Assembly: GCA_027559495.1 (NCBI GenBank) | Contig: JAMXSV010000028.1 | Span: forward strand, 1 to 64,000 | Reading direction: 5' to 3' | Length of the DNA: 64,000 nucleotides | Source: Aurifilum marmelostoma | Taxonomy: Eukaryota; Ascomycota; Sordariomycetes; Diaporthales; Cryphonectriaceae | Shown: in pieces, positions 1 to 11,863 of the stretch | How the letters are laid out: the number at the start of each line of letters is the position of its first letter | How positions within the stretch are numbered: position 1 is the first letter of the stretch | Notes under the pieces: generated by a model | Told to the model about the DNA's origin: nothing | Database searches by the model: none | The model's input: only the letters and a program-made list of their open reading frames with translations | Made by a program: the position numbers and the translations under genes

Positions 1-3000
1 ATTTAATTAAATAGAAAAATTATTCTTTAAGCAAAACTTATAAGAAGAATTAGGAAACTTTATTAATATACTAAAATAACTTATAAAATATTAATTTAAG
101 AAATAAATTAATAAAAATAATAATTAAATAGTTAGGAATATATTAATTAATTTAGAAATTAGAATAGCAATAAATAAAGCTATAATTTAGAAGGCCTCTT
201 TAGCAGATCTCTTTATTCTAGAGCAAGAACTAAAGGCTATAGTAGGCAATTCCTTAATTAGAAAACTAGACTAATCTACTATAGCATTTTCTATATTTAT
301 AAAATTCTAATTAAACTTTTCGAAGCTAGAGACTTTAGCAAAAATAGCTATTTTCTTAGAAATTATCTCTTAAATTATCTTAAAAGCGCAATTGCACTTC
401 TTTTCTTCTAAGCTCTAATTTACTAATTTTATTCCTTTTTTCTAAAGAAAGCACTGCTACTTCTTTAAGCAAAATAAATAATCTAAGAATTTAAATAAAT
501 AAGCTTAGGCATTAGCTAACTCCTGCTAATACTCTAATAAGCGCTTTTCTTTCTCTATTTTCCTATTATTTAAGCAAATTAACTTATTAGTAATATAGGA
601 TACTAAGATAATGCTATTAGGAGAATATATAAGAAAGAAGAAGATAGAGAAATTTGCAAAAAGATATAGGAATTTAACTAGCATTATATAAATAAACTTA
701 CTTTATATACTAAGAATAGCTTTTTACTTTATCTACTATCTTGCACTATATTTCTTCTTTTAAATATAAAGAGCATAATATAACTTTATAATTAGTAAAT
801 TTAATATATAAAAAATGCTTAAGATAATAAAGATATAGCTATAATAGAATAATAGAAGAATTAGAAGTAGAAGAAAGTTTTTTTATAATATAAGAATTTA
901 AAATTCTACTTAATATCTTAATTAGAAAGGCATAATTATATATATAAAGAACTTGCTAAAATACTTATAAAAGATTATTAAGAATAATAACTAATAAGAG
1001 GAAAATAATATTATAATTTATTTAATATATAAATTATAAAAATAGATTTTGCTTATAAAAGACTAGATATTATAACTTAATACTAAATAATTAATAAAAA
1101 ATTATATAATTAAGAATTAGGATTATAAAGCTTAACTAATTAAGTAATAGGATAATTATTTATAATTATTAGCGCTTAATAATTAATAGTAATCTAGAGT
1201 AATTCTTATTAAGCAGTTATAAGCAATTAATTAGAATAAGTAAGATAAATTACTAATATAATTAATATAGTTAAATATAACTAAATAAATTATATAAATC
1301 TAGAATATTATTTTCTTAGTAAATAGCATTTATATATAGCTCTTTAGTTATTAATCTAAGCATTAGATTATACTAATCTAGTAGCCCTAAAGGCAGTAAG
1401 CATTGCAGTGCAGTTATAGTTATAATTACTCTTTATATTCTATACTTAAGGAGAAACTTAGCATTGCTCTTGCTAGCATAAACCTCTTATACATCCGGAT
1501 TATTATTATCAATTCTATAGTGCTCATTATAGGTACTTTATAATTACTATAAAATCTCCTTTAAGTTTATTTGCCTCTTAGCACTTAAAGCTTAATATCT
1601 AATTAATATAAAAGCCTTAATAATCCTAAAGATCTATAAATAAGCTATTAAGTTGCTTAATTTTAAGACTATTTAGAAGCCTGCCTATAATAATAGCATT
1701 ACTAAACTTAAGAAGAATTATATTTATAATTAGTCTTTTTCTAATTTAAATGCAAATATCCTTTTTGCTAAGTAAATATTTAATCTAAAAAATAATCCTA
1801 ATAATCTCCTTAGCAATAAAAAGATCTTATAAGTAAGGCTTATTATTTATAGCAATTATAAAGTTAAAAACTAGTCTATAGAGAATATATACTTTATAAT
1901 TATATTCTTAATAAGCATTAAGCTATTTATAGCTTTTATAGCTATTAAAGACTTAGCTTAAAAGAAATTTAACTTTGCTATTATCTTTCTTAACTTACCT
2001 ATTTTTAAGAATAATTGCATCTTTATTTAATTATCCTTAAAATATAAATGCTAAAATAGCAAAGTCTAGCTAATAGTAAAAAGAATATATAGAATATAAT
2101 AATCTTTCTTTTAGTAATTTAAGATTATTATCTTTTTTCTTAAAGATCTAAAATTTAAGCTCTTTAATAATAAATTATATATATTTAAGAATAAGAAAAT
2201 AGAAATCCTCTTTATTTTATATATTAATAAAATGCTTATTATAGCTTTGCAATCCTTAAATATTAATAAAATTGCTATATATATTAGTAAATAATTTAAT
2301 CTTAAGCATTTAGATAAGCTAAAGAAATTCTTAGATTTTAATATTAAGAGAGATAAAGAGGCTTTTACTATCTTTCTTTTATAAGAGAAATATACTAAGA
2401 AAATCTTTAAACTATATAATTTTAATATTAATAAACTTGCAAAAACTTTATAGCTAGCTAGTCTTAAATTGCCTACTATATAAGAGCTTATTGCTAATAA
2501 AATAAAGATATATTAGAAATATATAAAAGCTTTAAATTAGCTATTAACTAGAATAAGGATTAATATTATATATATAGTTAATAAAATTATTTAAAAAATG
2601 CAAATCCTTTTAAAGCATATATATACTTCTAAAAGCATATTTTTAAATATTTTATAAGATTAGCTAATCTAAGCCTTCTTTTAAATAGCAAATTGCTTAT
2701 TTGCAATATTATAAGCGCTTATATTAATATCTCTTAAGCAGATAATTTTATATTGCAATAATTAATAGCTAAATTTATTATATTTATAGCTAATGCCTTT
2801 ATAATATAAAAATCAAAAGGTTAAATACTAGTTACTTTCTTTACTACTAAAGCTAAATTTATAAACTTTATACTAATTAGCTAAGCCTTAATCTAAATTT
2901 AGTTATTTATTAAGGAATTTAGTATTAATACTAGAAAGCTATTACTTCTATTTATAAATAGCTTTAATATAAAGTATAATATATTAAATAAAAATAATAT

Positions 3001-3339
3001 AATTAAAATTTAATATATTAATATTTAATATAAGTAAATTATTAAGCAAATTAGTAATAGCAATTTTGCTATTTAGTATATTACTATTAATAGAATAATA
3101 ATAAATAGCCTAATTAAGCTTTTAAAAGCTCTTAAATATGCTAACTTTATAAAAGCTATTAGCCTAATTTATTACTTAATCTATAAATAGGAATATATAT
3201 GCTAAAAGAAAGAATATATAAAGAAGAAAGTTTTGCTTAGGGAATGATTTAGTGCTTTAAAATACTATAGAGACCTAGATATTGCCTATTTAGAATATGG
3301 ATATAGCATATATTTCGGGCAGTTGCCTAAGGGGGTATG
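1..3339 (+). mobile_element. RIP-decayed Ty1/copia-like retrotransposon remnant (internal region)
   Basis: This tract is extremely AT-rich and has no usable ORF: former CAA, CAG and TGG codons now read as TAA and TAG. Reading the plus strand through the stops, about 2815-2890 resembles the copia RNase H end of a Pol polyprotein (pattern V-T-x-x-T-T-K-A-x-F-I, compare S-S-T-E-A-E-Y), so the element points rightward. The remaining C residues are almost all followed by a pyrimidine or preceded by G (see findings), which points to repeat-induced C-to-T mutation rather than general AT drift. The 5' end and 5' LTR lie outside the window. The copia assignment rests on one short motif and on the position of the 3' LTR; decay by a RIP-like process is much surer than the family. 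Confidence 0.75.
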
Positions 3340-3531
3340 TGCGAGGGCCAGTAACTCACTGCCCTGGCCTATGCGCTATTGCCAGCCGCCTGCCCTCACC
3401 TAGATAGCCTCTGCTAGCCAGATAGCCTCTTTTCCTCTCTTCTTTCCTTTCGGCAGCGCTTTTCCTATGCATCTGTTTTCCCATAAGTACTCTGGGGGCC
3501 GCGCATAAGCTTCTTATTCCTATCCCTCGCA
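3340..3531 (+). repeat. Putative 3' LTR of the copia-like element
   Basis: The segment starts TGCGAGGG and ends CCCTCGCA, a perfect 8-bp terminal inverted repeat with the TG...CA ends typical of LTRs. A polypurine tract (AAGGGGG, 3329-3335) lies just upstream, as expected at a 3' LTR. It is about 192 bp long. Unlike the internal region it has normal base composition and keeps CA, TG and CG dinucleotides. The target-site duplication cannot be checked because the 5' LTR is outside the window. A start two bases earlier (3338) is possible. Confidence 0.6.
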
Positions 3532-4204
3532 GACTGGAAAGGGCACGATGGTATAAAGTACTTGTTTAATCATGCAGTGGTAGACTAGGTCGAGATGACC
3601 ACAGCCTTCTTCTTCACTTGGACCTTTCATGAATGAAACAACATAGAGCTTAAGATTTCCATTTACACTTTGCATTGTATTTGACTAATCAGTCCCCGAA
3701 AGATCCCGGCCGTGACTACTGCATTGTCTGATAATCGAAGCGAGACCGGTGCGAGGATTATAAAAGCAAGTACTGTATGTATGAGGCGAGGATTACCGCC
3801 ACATTCTCTTCTTTAATTATTGCCGAAGCGTATATGCATCGTGCAGTAGTATTCTGTGCTGGTTCCTACTCTGCAGAGCGGGCACCAGTAAAAATTGCAG
3901 GAATTGGGGAGAACCTACCAGGTATGATCTCGGGTATAAGCTGGTTGTTCGACATAGTTTATAAAAGTGATGATAATAAAACGTCATAGACGCCTCAAAT
4001 AGCAACTTTGTTCCGTGTCGATGCTACCTGAGATCCCTTGTCTCACCTGTGAACCAGGTAATTAATACTACGTAGTATGTGTGTCAAGCATGTATTTAAA
4101 GTGTCTAATAAACTCGACACACTGTCGCTAGTATGTCCCTCCGGGCTCTTTGTGACCAACCAACTGGAGATCCCGTTTTGTATTTGACAGGAAAAGACTC
4201 AACC
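3532..4204. other. Intergenic, no gene seen
   Basis: This stretch lies between the LTR and the Yellow/MRJP-like gene. It has normal composition and only short ORFs without recognisable features, and presumably holds the promoter of the downstream gene. An in-frame ATG at 4133 would lengthen that gene by 24 residues, but the ATG at 4205 has the better context (AACCATG). Confidence 0.5.
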
Positions 4205-5772
4205 ATGAAGGCACAAACAGTCATCGTCGCGATCGTCACGCTTTCGAAGCGTGGCTTCGGTCAGAACATCACGTTTCTGACGGACAGCGAGCAAGCCGGG
4301 CCACAGCTTGAGGTCGTGCATGCATACGAAGGGCAATGGCCCACTGGTGAGCAAAGTCAAATGCGGGAGTCTCGGCTTTTGGAAGAGTCATGGCCACTGA
4401 TAAATATTCTGCACGAGGAATTGCGGTCTCGAGTACCGGTCGGATGTTTTCAAACTATCCAGGGGGTAAGTAATACTTACAAGGGTTCATTTTCTCGCCG
4501 AGCCGGCCGGGTGAGGAGCGGTCGAAAATATTGATACTGATGTCGTCTAGGTCTTGACCCTGCGGATGTGAACAACGGGAGCAACAGTGTCTATACCGTG
4601 GGAGAGCTGACAGGCCTCACCACGGAGAAAGCGTACCCAAGCCTAGAGATGAACAGTCCGCCAGGAGGGGCGATCAATTACACCACCAATCCACCCAGTA
4701 ATGAAGCCCACTTTGCATCCGCGATACTCTTGGAAATCGGCCCCAGACCGCTGACTCTCTCTTCGTCCTTTCAATAGCTGGAGCAAACTACCCCGACTAT
4801 CTCATTGGTGTGCAGTCCGTCGTGGTCGATCCAGCGGACCGCCTCTGGATTCTGGATACAGGACGTGTCTTGACACCTGACGGCAAGACGCTCCTCTCGT
4901 CCTCATACGGAGGACCAAAACTGGTCGGAGTCGATCTCTCGACGGACCAAGTGTTTCAGATCATTCTTTTCCCACAGACCGTGGCCTACCCCGATAGTTA
5001 CTTGAACGATGTGCGGTTCGATCTCCGTCCAAGTGTTACTGAAGCCGGCAAGGGCGTGGCATACATCACAGACAGCAGCACTGAGGGTCGGAACGGTCTG
5101 ATCATTGTCGACCTCGGCACTGGAGAGAGCTGGCGGCATGTCAGCGCCACGGAGGCAGTCCGGCCAGATGCAGGCTTTGTAGCCTGGGTGAACGGGCAGT
5201 CGGTCTACGCATACAGCGCAGGCGAGGCGACATACCTGCCAACCGGGTCTGACGGGATCGCGCTCTCTGCCGATGGTGAGAGCCTCTTCTTTGGCCCTCT
5301 GAGCTCGAGGAGGTTGTACAGCATGCCGACCAGCCTGCTCAGAGACCGCAGCTCATATAGTGAGCTCAAGGCGCAGCAGGGGACGCTGTACCATGGGCAA
5401 AAGGGGTTTAGCGACGGGTACGAGACAGACAGCAACGGAGTCATCTACATGGGTAATTTTGAACAAAATGCGGTCGTCATGTTCAACCCTACGAACGGGA
5501 CGGTTGAGACGTTTGTGAGGGATCCGCGGATCAACTGGGTTGACACATGTGAGCTGATTTGATTCACCATTTATCATTCTTGCATCGACTTGTATCACTA
5601 ATACAGTTTGCTTGTGATAGTTTCGACGGGGACCGATGGTTACTTGTACTTTACTGTCAACCAGCTACATCTGACATCGGGAATGTGGCCTGGAACTGAT
5701 CGACGCACCAAGCCGTATGCCTTGTTCAGGGCGAAACTGCCAAACGGAGGCAGCAAGCCTGTTCTGAAATAG
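4205..5772 (+). CDS. Yellow / major royal jelly protein (MRJP) family protein
   Basis: Predicted exons are 4205-4346, 4418-4465, 4551-4697, 4778-5548 and 5621-5772, giving 419 aa; all four introns (71-85 nt) are GT-AG and join the frame cleanly. Family-typical stretches are the QWPTG core spliced to IAVSSTGRMFSNYPGG, then a VYTVGELTG segment, the VQSVVVDPADRLWILDTGR blade, and near the end STGTDGYLYFTVNQL. These match the beta-propeller fold of insect Yellow/MRJP proteins, which also occurs in fungi and bacteria. No enzymatic activity can be inferred. The N-terminus has a short hydrophobic run (TVIVAIV) that makes only a weak secretion signal, so the start or a missed 5' exon is uncertain. 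Its neighbour is a decayed retroelement. Confidence 0.85.
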
Positions 5773-6481
5773 AATGGACGAAATTGCTGTCCAAAATATG
5801 TTGTCGTCCAATTAGGTGATCTAATTATGTCGATATTTCAAAAAATGTCTTACACTCTTAGCTCGTATTTTATAATATCAACAACGACACAAATTCTTTC
5901 ATCATCTGGTTCCTCATCAAAATCTCATTGCCTTGGGACTTGCCCAGATGTTTTCAAGAAGTCTGATCGACTTGTGGCCTTTGACTGAAAGTTGTGACTG
6001 TTCAGAAAAGTGCGTGGAACCTCTTAAGTTTCATAATTCACTCTTCCTTCTATTCCTGTTGTCTCCACAGAAGAAGATGCTTTTTAAAGATACCTTCAAA
6101 GAAAGATAATAAAAGCTATGCCCATCGCGAGACGAACAAAAGGCTGCTAACTACTGCAGTGATAAAGCCGCTTTGTGAAAGAGTCATCGACGTCTTCAAA
6201 GGAGAGCCCAGTTCAGTGGTCATGGCCTGGCAACGGAACTGATGTATCCTTTGTGTATGCCTCAGCATAAGAATAGAGACTGATGAGACCTCTGGAAATT
6301 GAGTAATGATTTGCAAGCCCTGGGAATAATTCTGAAATTTTCCAGTCTGCATTGTGCGACCTGTAATTAGCAACTCAACTCTCCGGAACATCACAACGCA
6401 AACCAGACGCCAGGAACGCCTGGGCAAGAACCAAGGACGAGGTATTGACTTCCCATTTGTGCCGATAGCCAACCAAGCAAG
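5773..6481. other. Intergenic, no gene seen
   Basis: This is AT-leaning sequence between the 3' end of the MRJP-family gene and the kinase-like gene. It would contain the terminator of the first and the promoter of the second. No ORF or RNA structure is convincing. Confidence 0.5.
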
Positions 6482-8892
6482 ATGCCCCCCAAGGCAAAGA
6501 AGGCAAAGAAGCCCCGGCGAAAGACTGCAGAATTCTACAGACAACAGCTTGAGCTACAGGACAAATTCGACTTCTACAGGAAACACGGCCTGGGCCAGCG
6601 GGAATGGGACGCAGGGAGGCGAGCAAAGCTGATCGCCAAACGGCGGCAGCCCGTCCGCAGCGGGTCTGTAAAAGACATGTTTCCTGCTCCGGACAGCAAG
6701 GCTGCTCAAAACATCCGGGACTTGGCAGAAAAGGACCAGGAGGAGATGCTACCGACCGTGCGAGTGCCTCTTCAAGAGAACGTGGACCTTCCAGGCGGAC
6801 GGGTAGGCCTCAACATCCTGAACAGGGGCCCTGTTCGTGATCTGATGGGACGGGCTGGCTTGAGGTTTGTCAAGATTCTCGGCTGGGTGAGTTGCACCAT
6901 CACTAGTTTTTTTTCCTCTTAAGCAAAACCTATCAGATCCTCAGAAATCTCTTTCGCAAAGTTGTCCTCGCCGCACAGTAAGCTGACATGGGACGCGTAA
7001 CCAAGGGTGGAAATGGCATAGTGACGCTCTGGAGTCTGAGAGAAACAACGTGGAACCCGGATACTCTTACTGAGGACGAAGAAACGCATAATATTGTCCT
7101 AAAGAGCATCCTGGGCAACATAGAATCCCAGTATCAGTTAGACGCCGAGAAAGAAGTCATGAACGTGAGTTTTCCTAATCCTATCATGTCCCTCTTCTTC
7201 CTCTTTCGGATCAAACAGACATGCTCAGCAGCTCTTCTTTTCAAAATTAGATATTAGGTCGCGCCCCACATATCATGCAGCGGGTCAATCTCGAGAACAT
7301 CATCAACAAGCCTAATGCGCGACGGCCTCCAGATGTAGGTGGCCCGGCTCCGCGTATCCCAGCTGCCGGGTCACTGGACAGGTTCAGCAGGTTCCTATGG
7401 ATGGAGTTTGCTCGGTTCGGAGAATTCGACGAGTGGATTCGAAAAGTGGGAGAAGTGAACAAGACCTTCCCCAAGGCGGTGCTCTGGCGACTCCTCGAAT
7501 GTTGTAAGTTTCGATGACCTACTGCTCCTTGTACCGAGGTGATCATCAGGAGTGCTAACGCTTGATGCAGTGGTTGATGGGTGCGTAGCGATGGCTGTCC
7601 CACCACGACGCCAAACTGTAGACGCAAATGGCGTTTCGTTGCCTTTGCATGGGCCCAAGCTGGAAGAGGTCCTACCGCGGCAGAGGATATCACTCGCCGA
7701 CGGCTATACAAACATTACCCATTTCGACCTTGATCCGCAAAATGGTATGTTTGTTGTGCAGCTCTGAGATCCCCAAGCCCCAAGCAATTACACATCGAAC
7801 TGCAAGGACTCCACGAGGCTGACATCAGAGCAAAAAAGTCTTCCTTTCCGGCTTGGAAGAGGGAAATCATCCCGATGTCCCAAGTCTGCATGTGAGTAAC
7901 AAGCCGGTGGCACACCATCAACGGTTCCCATCATGAATCTGAACCTTGAACAAACTGTAACCAACTTACGATTCCCATCTTCCAGATTGCAGACTTTGGA
8001 CTCGCAACACTAGCCACAGACTTTGATTCAGCGCGGCGCGAGCCAGTGTACAACGAATAGTAAGTAATCGAACACCTCCGTACAAGATCCTACAACCGAT
8101 TCCGCAGCCAGGAGGAATAGTGTTGACTTCTTGCATTGTTCGTAAAGCACTATACTCTGGGATTGCAGAGACAACGGCAAGCCCACGTACTACACACCGG
8201 TAAGTGACCAGCACGTCTCGTCTACCTGTCGACCTGACAGCGTTGAGTGACAACCTCTGCCCAAATTTATATTGCTCAACTCATAGACTGAGGAATCCAC
8301 CACAGGAACAATACACCAAAGAATGGGACTACGTCGACTTCAACCCCTTCACAGAAGGCTTCTCCAGCCTGCCCCCAACAGAAAGTGACGGTGCTGCCGG
8401 TGCCTACTCGGAAAAGACAAACATATTCAACGTAGGCCTCGTAAGTTTTACTTCCCCGTCCAGATTTCCAAACTCTTTCACGAGCGCCACGCCCAATCTC
8501 TCTAACTTTGTATTTCCCTTCTCCCCCAGATGCTCCGCTCCTGCATAACTCTCCTGGCCCCCAACTGCCCTCCAGTCCCCACCCACATACCCAAATCCAC
8601 CCGCTGGACCACCTGGAGGGGCTGGACCTACGGCGGCGACCTCGCCGACCGCCGCAGGAAGTACGGCAGCGACTTGTGCGAGCTCGTGCTACGGTGTCTG
8701 GCGCACCAGCCCAGCCGCCGGCCGGATCTCAGGGCTCTGCGGGCAGCGGTGGCGCAGGGTGTTGCCCGGAATCCTATCAAGCCGGCAGACCGTAAATGGG
8801 TGACGGACACTCTTCTTGGTCCTGGCCGGTCGCCGTCCGTCGCTCCGATCCCACCGACGACTGGGCTGGGGGAACGAGTAGCGCTGTACTGA
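6482..8892 (+). CDS. Divergent fungal protein kinase-like protein
   Basis: Nine exons are proposed: 6482-6886, 7006-7164, 7251-7503, 7571-7744, 7839-7891, 7986-8059, 8148-8199, 8306-8440 and 8530-8892, giving 555 aa. A Lys-rich N-terminus (residues 1-20) precedes the kinase fold. The glycine loop GWGGNG (134-139) is created by the first splice. The likely ATP lysine is K168 (VLK), followed by an EKEVM helix, a catalytic loop HFDLDPQN (323-330) and DFG (351-353). The usual HRD arginine is Phe, but the catalytic Asp, the Asn and DFG remain, so activity is possible. This fits the lineage-expanded, poorly characterised fungal kinases; the substrate is unknown. The exon 6/7 junction (acceptor at 8147) is the least certain, because the next AG would create a stop. 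Confidence 0.75.
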
Positions 8893-9312
8893 GAGGGGAG
8901 TAATTAGACTGCAACAATAAAGAGGATAGGGCTTATGGACAACTCCAGTATGAGCAAGTAACCGGCATGATGGACACGGTGTGGGCAGATCAAGGGCCAA
9001 TCGACTAGCACGATTGGTCATTTGCGAGTTACGGAGAAGGTCGGCGCTGGTGGATGGGATTCGTTTCGGTTGATTATTTGCTTTGAAGATTGCATTCATA
9101 CATTAACATGTTTTGTCCTGTTACCCCCTGACTTGAGCCCACGGGGCCAACTTGTTGCATATGTACATGCCAGTTCAAGGCGACTGGACATCATGCCAAG
9201 ATAGACTCAAGAAGGTTTTTTTCAAGGCTATGGCCATTGCTTTCTTCCCCTATGTCCCTTCCTTCCATTGATATGACCGGGTGGAGATGATGAGAACAAC
9301 CAAGGTCATCCT
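8893..9312. other. Intergenic between convergent genes
   Basis: About 420 bp separate the 3' ends of the kinase-like gene (+) and the Ca2+/H+ exchanger (-). It should hold both polyadenylation regions. No further gene was seen. Confidence 0.5.
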
Positions 9313-11863
9313 CTATTGCCATCCGATCAAGCTGGCCATGCCCCGGGTCATCAGCTTGGTGACAACCTGTGCAGTCTCGGTCGCGTTCGAGTCTCCGCCA
9401 CCGAGAGAGCTGGCCTCATCACTGTCCGGATAGAAGAACGCGGCGACGGCAATGATAATGTAACTAGCACACAGCAAGCTGCCCTCGAGGTAGTTCGACC
9501 GGCCGTCCAGGACGAGGAAATTGACGATAAAGGCCGAGACAAACATGCTGATGGTCTCAAACAGCGTGAAGTACAGGCTCATGTCCTTGTTCATAATCCA
9601 GCCCAGAATCACAACGAGGGGTGTTACGAAGAGGGCAATCTGGATGGACGAGCCGATGGCCACGCCAATGGCTAGATCCATCTTGTTCTTCATCGCGACT
9701 GTCACGGCAGTGACGTGCTCCGCGGCGTTGCCCACGATAGGTAGCAAGATGAGACCAACAAAGGTCTCAGAGACACCAGATGAGCCGCCCACGATGCCAT
9801 CGATGGCGTCCACCATGAACTCAGCACAGAGGGCGACCAGAGCGGTAGAGCCCAGAAGCAGCAGAACAGCAGAAGTGCGGGAGATCTCGGGCTCGTCGTC
9901 TTCCTCCTCGGCGGTCTGCGCCTTGGACTGGCTATTGACCACAATGGGGACGATTGGCGGCAGGGATCCAGGGTTGGCACGATAGCTGTGGTGTTGCGAC
10001 GGGAGCGACTGCGTTCGGCGCAGGGGGCGAGGGGGTTGCTGGCCATTGGCGGGTTGAGCCTGGGGGGCAGGTGCAGCGCCGAAGACGTTCTGAGAGAAGT
10101 TCTTTGCCAGGTTAGGGCGCAGAGTTCGAAGAGAGAACGGCTTGGGTCTGGCAGTGCCGGGCTGCGCCTCCAGGTCTGGGGCCAGAGCAAAGTCCACACG
10201 CTTAGTATTGGAGTCGTGAGCACCATCCACCTCCCGGGGGCCAGTTGGCACAGATGGGTCGCCTTCCTCGTCCTGCTGAGCACCAGTGCGATGACGCCTT
10301 TCGTGGTGCTTTCTCTTCTTCTTTTTCTTCTCGCCCGCCTCTGGGAGGGCGTCGACTGCTTCCTGGGTAAGCCGCGAGGTGACGGTGTCAGAACTCGACG
10401 ACGCTGCCGGCTCACTGGTGCTCCTCTCCACAGGCTCTAGCTGGGGTTCCTCGGCGGCAGGAGAAGCGGGAGGAGAAATGTTGGAAGGCTTCTCAGCGTC
10501 TGCCGAGACAACGCTCTGCTTGCGGCTCCTCTTGCCCTTCTTGATGGCTCGTTTGATCCGACGTGCCGTCGAGAACGAGTGACCAGATGAGTCGGAGTCG
10601 TCGGAAGATGAGGAGGATTCGGAGCTGGATGAGGACTCAAAGTAGTGGGCGGCAGGGCCGGGGACAGACTCGGCGTCGATAACATGCTGTGGGGTCGACT
10701 CGTACATGTAGGCGTGCGAGTTGAGCTGGAAGATGAGGTACAGAAAGTAGACGATGAGCAGGATGACGCTGGTGCCACGGCTGACCTTGAGGACCTGGTT
10801 GTCGGCCTCGTCGCTGCTGCTGAAGGAGGCATGGAAGGCCGTGGGCAGCAGGAGGCTGATAACGCTGAGACTGAGGAGGCAGGCACTCATCTGGGTGACG
10901 GTGCTGTTGTAGATCTGCTCGCGGAAGCGGAGACCTCCGAGGACGAAACACATGCCCAGGATCAGGAGCAGGTTGGACAGGATGGAGCCCAGCAGCGAGG
11001 CCTGGACGATGCGGATCTCGTTCTTGACCAGGGCGATGATGAAGATGATCAGCTCCACAGCATTACCAAAGGTGACGTTCATGAGGGCGCCGATGGTATC
11101 GCCCAGCCTCTTGGAGACGCTCTCGGTAGCATGCGCGAGCAGGCCAGCCAGCGGAACGATGGCGATGGCGTTCATGGCGAAGATGATGCCCTGGCTGAGG
11201 TTCGCAAAATGGGCGGCGATGCCCACGGGCACGAAGACCAGGAGAACATTGATCCAGCTGGAGGTGAGCACATTCCAGATGACGGCGAAGAAACGTGTCA
11301 TGACGTTCTTCTTCTGGGGCTGAGGTTTCTCGCCCTCGGCTGGGGCGACATCGCCGCTACCCTCGGCGGAGGCACCATTGTTCTGGCTGCTGCTGCTGCT
11401 GGTCTGTTTCTGGAAGGGACGAGGACTGCTGGCCTGAGAGAGCCCAGTTGAGGTACGTGGAGCTTGGTTGGTGGACCGTCGGTCGGAGGTGATTAGGTTG
11501 TTCTTCCCATGGGCCTTGGCCCTCGCCCAGCCTCGAATTCGGTCTGCACAGGAAAATCAAGGAGACGTCAGTCAGTAGACAATGTACGCAATAGGGAGAA
11601 CATCGCCTCGGGAGTAGGATGGAGGCCAGGAAGGGGGTCTGGTCCGGCCCACAAAAGCTAGGAGGACAGACCACACCACGACAAAGAATAGCAAGAAGCG
11701 TATATAGCCTTGTCTTCCTGTGGCTATCACTACCCCTTCGTGCCGCCTCTGGCCAAGCCCCGACAAGCTTTGAAGTAAAAGGCTTAAGTGGTCTTGACTT
11801 ACGCATCAACAAGTAACGGCGAGACTGGCCGGCAGTCACTGATCGCCGCAGCTGTTCTCTCAA
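9313..11863 (-). CDS. Vacuolar Ca2+/H+ exchanger (CAX family, Vcx1-like)
   Basis: Exons are 11803-11863 and 9313-11543 with a 259-nt GT-AG intron, giving 763 aa. The CaCA fold is clear: two blocks of hydrophobic helices, each with a CAX signature (GNAVELI near residue 180 and GNAAEH in the second half), which form the cation-binding alpha repeats. Fungal relatives move Ca2+ into the vacuole in exchange for H+ and act opposite calcineurin signalling. The loop between the two halves is unusually long (more than 200 residues) and low complexity. It holds a Ser/Asp-rich acidic cluster, basic Lys/Arg stretches and Pro-rich segments, suggesting a regulatory cytosolic insert. The N-terminal extension (about 100 residues before the first helix) depends on the proposed intron; a start at 11301 would give a 662-residue form. 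Confidence 0.9.

Noticed and set aside
3777..3989. 70-codon ORF between the LTR and the MRJP-family gene
   Set aside because: Overlaps an equally good ORF on the other strand; no domain or splice support.
10645..11451. 268-codon plus-strand ORF rich in Asp, Glu and Gly
   Set aside because: Antisense shadow of the Ca2+/H+ exchanger helices.
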